DNA of 64,000 bases from Ulva prolifera (lineage: Eukaryota; Chlorophyta; Ulvophyceae; Ulvales; Ulvaceae). This document shows, piece by piece, positions 61,096 to 64,000 of this stretch. Below the pieces are notes generated by a model. That model saw only the letters and a list, made by a program, of their open reading frames with translations. It was not told the origin of the DNA and ran no database searches. The stretch covers positions 10,403,943 to 10,467,942 of the forward strand of contig CM041199.1 in the NCBI GenBank assembly GCA_023078555.1. Direction: 5' to 3'. Made by a program: the position numbers and the translations under genes. Positions within the stretch are counted from its first letter, which is position 1; the number at the start of each line of letters is the position of its first letter.

Positions 61096-61761
61096 ATGGA
61101 CTTGGTTGTACCCACGCACCCCCTGCGCATCAAAAGGTACGTCGCCATCAACATTCCAAGATGTTGGGGGTATGGGATGTCCATCATTCATTGCGTATTT
61201 TCTGCAGACACCATGGAGTGGTGTGGTGCAAAAGTGCACACTTTCCACCAACCCATGTGAATGGACTTGGTTGTAGCCACGCAACCCCCCGCGCATCAAA
61301 AGGTACGTCCCCATGAACATTCAAAGATGTTGGGGGGTATGGGATGTCCATCGTCCATTGCGTATTTTCTGCAGACACCATGGAGTGGTGTGGTGCAAAA
61401 GTGCACACTTTCCACCAACCCATGTGAATGGACTTGGTTGTAGCCACGCAACCCCCCGCGCATCAAAAGGTACGTCCCCATGAACATTCAAAGATGTTGG
61501 GGGGTATGGGATGTCCATCATCCATTGCGTATTTTCTGCAGACACCATGGAGTGGTGTGGTGCAAAAGTGTACACTTTCCACCAACCCATGTGAATGGAC
61601 TTGGTTGTAGCCACGCAACCCCCCGCGCATCAAAAGGTACATCGCCATCAACATTCCAAGATGTTGGGGGGTATGGGATGTCCATCATTCATTGCGTATT
61701 TTCTGCAGACACCATGGAGTGGTGTGGTGCAAAAGTGCACACTTTCCACCAACCCATGTGA
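61096..61761 (+). repeat. A-class run with five-C and CATCGTCC monomers
   Basis: The order five-C front (61096), CATCGTCC (61261), CATCATCC with GTGTAC (61428) and TACATC (61595) is the same as at 35304-35969 and 43454-44119. It is the same module reused in a new context. Confidence 0.86.
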
Positions 61762-62757
61762 ATGGACTTGGTTGTAGCCACGCAACCCCCCGCGCATCAA
61801 AAGGTACGTCGCCATGAACATTCCAAGATGTTTGGGGGTATGGGATGATTATCATTCATTGCATATTTGCTGCTGACTCCCAGGAGTGGCGTGGGGCAAA
61901 AGTGCACACTTTTCACCAACCTTGTGAATGGACTTGGCTATACACAAGCATACCCCCGCGCACCATAGGGAAGTTGCCAGAAACATCCTTTGATTCTGAA
62001 AGATCTAGGACGTCAAGTATGCATTGCACAGTTGTTGCTAACTCCTAGGAGTGGCGTGGAACAAAAGTGCACACTTTTCACCAACCATGTGAATGGACTT
62101 GGTTGTAGCCACGCAACCCCCCGCGCAGCAAAAGGTACGTCGCCATCAACATTCCAAGATGTTGGAGGGTATGGGATGTCCATCATTCATTGCGTATTTT
62201 CTGCAGACACCATGGAGTGGTGTAATGCAAAAGTGCACACTTTCCACCAACCCATGTGAATGGACTTGGTTGTAGCCACGCAACCCCCCGCGCATCAAAA
62301 GGTACGTCGCCATGAACATTCCAAGATGTTTGGGGGTATGGGATGATTATCATTCATTGCATATTTGCTGCTGACTCCCAGGAGTGGCGTGGGGCAAAAG
62401 TGCACACTTTTCACCAACCTTGTGAATGGACTTGGCTATACACAAGCATACCCCCGCGCACCATAGGGAAGTTGCCAGAAACATCCTTTGATTCTGAAAG
62501 ATCTAGGACGTCAAGTATGCATTGCACAGTTGTTGCTAACTCCCAGGAGTGGCGTGGAACAAAAGTGCACACTTTTCACCAACCATGTGAATGGACTTGG
62601 TTGTAGCCACGCAACCCCCCGCGCAGCAAAAGGTACGTTGCCATCAACATTCCAAGATGTTGGGGGGTATGGGATGTCCATCATTCATTGCGTATTTTCT
62701 GCAGACACCATGGAGTGGTGTGGTGCAAAAGTGTACACTTTCCACCAACCCATGTGA
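61762..62757 (+). repeat. 498-bp (3-monomer) tandem duplication with private markers
   Basis: The B monomers at 61762 and 62260 both read GTTTGGGGG. The C monomers at 61928 and 62426 both read CTATACACAAGC, with C at 61943 and 62441 where every other C monomer has G. The 498-bp spacing matches the B-C-A module also seen at 36136-36633, 37799-38296, 40294-40791 and 44286-44783. Confidence 0.89.
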
Positions 62758-63919
62758 ATGGACTTGGTTGTAGCCACGCAACCCCCCGCGCATCAAAAGG
62801 TACATCGCCATCAACATTCCAAGATGTTGGGGGGTATGGGATGTCCATCATTCATTGCGTATTTTCTGCAGACACCATGGAGTGGTGTGGTGCAAAAGTG
62901 CACACTTTCCACCAACCCATGTGAATGGACTTGGTTGTAGCCACGCAACCCCCCGCGCATCAAAAGGTACGTCGCCATGAACATTCCAAGATGTTAGGGG
63001 GTATGGGATGATTATCATTCATTGCATATTTGCTGCTGACTCCCAGGAGTGGCGTGGGGCAAAAGTGCACACTTTTCACCAACCATGTGAATGGACTTGG
63101 TTGTAGCCACGCAACCCCCCGCGCATCAAAAGGTAGTCGCCATGAACATTCCAAGATGTTGGAGGGTATGGGATGATTATCATTCATTGCATATTTGCTG
63201 CTGACTCCCAGGAGTGGCGTGGGGCAAAAGTGCACACTTTTCACCAACCTTGTGAATGGACTTGGCTATAGACAAGCATACCCCCGCGCACCATAGGGAA
63301 GTTGCCAGAAACATCCTTTGATTCTGAAAGATCTAGGACGTCAAGTATGCATTGCACAGTTGTTGCTAACTCCCAGGAGTGGCGTGGAACAAAAGTGCAC
63401 ACTTTTCACCAACCATGTGAATGGACTTGGTTGTAGCCACGCAACCCCCCGCGCAGCAAAAGGTACGTTGCCATCAACATTCAAAGATGTTGGGGGGTAT
63501 GAGATGTCCATCATTCATTGCGTATTTTCTGCAGACACCATGGAGTGGTGTAATGCAAAAGTGCACACTTTCCACCAACCCATGTGAACGGACTTGGTTG
63601 CAGCCACGCAACCCCCCGCACATCAAAGGTACGACTACATGAACATTCCAAGATGTTGGGGGGTATGGGATGTCCATCATTCATTGCGTATTTTCTGCAG
63701 ACACCATGGAGTGGTGTAATGCAAAAGTGCACACTTTCCACCAACCCATGTGAACGGACTTGGTTGCAGCCACGCAACCCCCCGCACATCAAAGGTACGA
63801 CTACATGAACATTCCAAGATGTTGGGGGGCATGGGATGTCCATCATTCATTGCGTATTTTCTGCAGACACCATGGAGTGGTGTGGTGCAAAAGTGCACAC
63901 TTTCCACCAACCCATGTGA
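62758..63919 (+). repeat. Right-end stretch: B-B-C then D run
   Basis: A TACATC monomer, a GTTAGGGGG B monomer (62925), a GTTGGAGGG B monomer (63091) and a C monomer (63256) are followed by ATGAGATG and two D monomers (63588, 63754). The order matches 31145-31808 and 41623-42286. A single base is missing near 63136 (GGTAGTCGCC for GGTACGTCGCC). Confidence 0.87.
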
Positions 63920-64000
63920 ATGGACTTGGTTGTAGCCACGCAACCCCCCGCGCATCAAAAGGTACGTCGACATGAACATTCAAAGATGTTGGGGGGTATG
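63920..64000 (+). repeat. Partial monomer at the right edge
   Basis: The last monomer has the GTCGACATG front and breaks off in GGGGGGTATG, about 81 bases in. There is no sign of the array ending; it continues downstream. Confidence 0.97.

Larger units (their letters stand above)
1..64000. repeat. Tandem satellite array, 165-167 bp monomer, fills the window
   Basis: The sequence repeats every 165-167 bp from end to end, always in the same orientation. This can be followed through the recurring anchor ATGGACTTGG (or ACGGACTTGG), first at 44 and then at 210, 376, 542, 707, 874, 1040 and so on to 63920. I counted one consensus-like A monomer by hand: 85 of 167 bases are G or C, with 6 CpG (observed/expected about 0.55). 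No mobile element, inversion or unique sequence interrupts the array. All open reading frames are short translations of the repeat, because the monomer length is not a multiple of three and every frame meets stops. A centromeric or pericentromeric location is inferred from monomer size and HOR structure; subtelomeric heterochromatin is an alternative. The family was not recognised. Confidence 0.99.

Noticed and set aside
1-64000. CRISPR array
   Set aside because: The 165-167 bp units are contiguous with no short direct repeats alternating with unique spacers, and no cas genes are present.
1-64000. Alpha satellite with CENP-B boxes
   Set aside because: The period is 167 rather than 171 bp, the sequence does not resemble alpha satellite, and no TTCG-N4-A-N2-CGGG motif is visible in any class.

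Overview
The whole 64-kb window is one uninterrupted, head-to-tail tandem satellite array. It holds about 384 monomers of 165-167 bp, all in the same orientation. I found no protein-coding gene, RNA gene, transposon or unique-sequence island. The array starts and ends inside a monomer, so it continues past both edges. A nucleosome-sized monomer, nested higher-order repeats (HORs) and variation concentrated at CpG sites indicate constitutive heterochromatin of a eukaryote, most likely centromeric or pericentromeric. I do not recognise the satellite family and cannot name the organism. It is not the primate alpha satellite, and no CENP-B box is visible.

Four monomer classes are distinguished by fixed base differences. 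Class A (167 bp) carries PstI and NcoI sites. Class B (166 bp) lacks both and has TGATTATC at the point where A has TGTCCATC. Class C (165 bp) is strongly diverged, with a CTATAG front and a BglII site. Class D (166 bp) has an ACGG front with TTGCAGCC. C occurs 51 times and works as a landmark for HOR phasing. A C monomer always follows a B-type end, and the monomer after it almost always has a CGCAGC-type front.

Layout: 1-13196 is zone I, containing a 2832-bp (17-monomer) HOR and SmaI-bearing B monomers. 13197-16440 is dense with single-base indels and looks like poor consensus sequence. 16441-31476 is zone II, C-rich, dominated by a 4990-bp (30-monomer) HOR in about 2.1 nearly identical copies. 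31477-64000 is zone III, where D blocks appear and periods of 1663, 2495, 3992, 4162, 1164, 833, 501 and 498 bp overlap. Copies of these longer units differ by only a few substitutions, whereas neighbouring monomers differ much more. That pattern implies recent unequal exchange or amplification in multi-monomer blocks.

No genes act together here. The functional candidates are structural: every complete monomer carries a short dyad centred on GTG-CA-CAC or GTGTAC, and most carry further short inverted repeats. These are plausible protein-binding or cruciform-forming elements, but the sequence alone does not prove any function.
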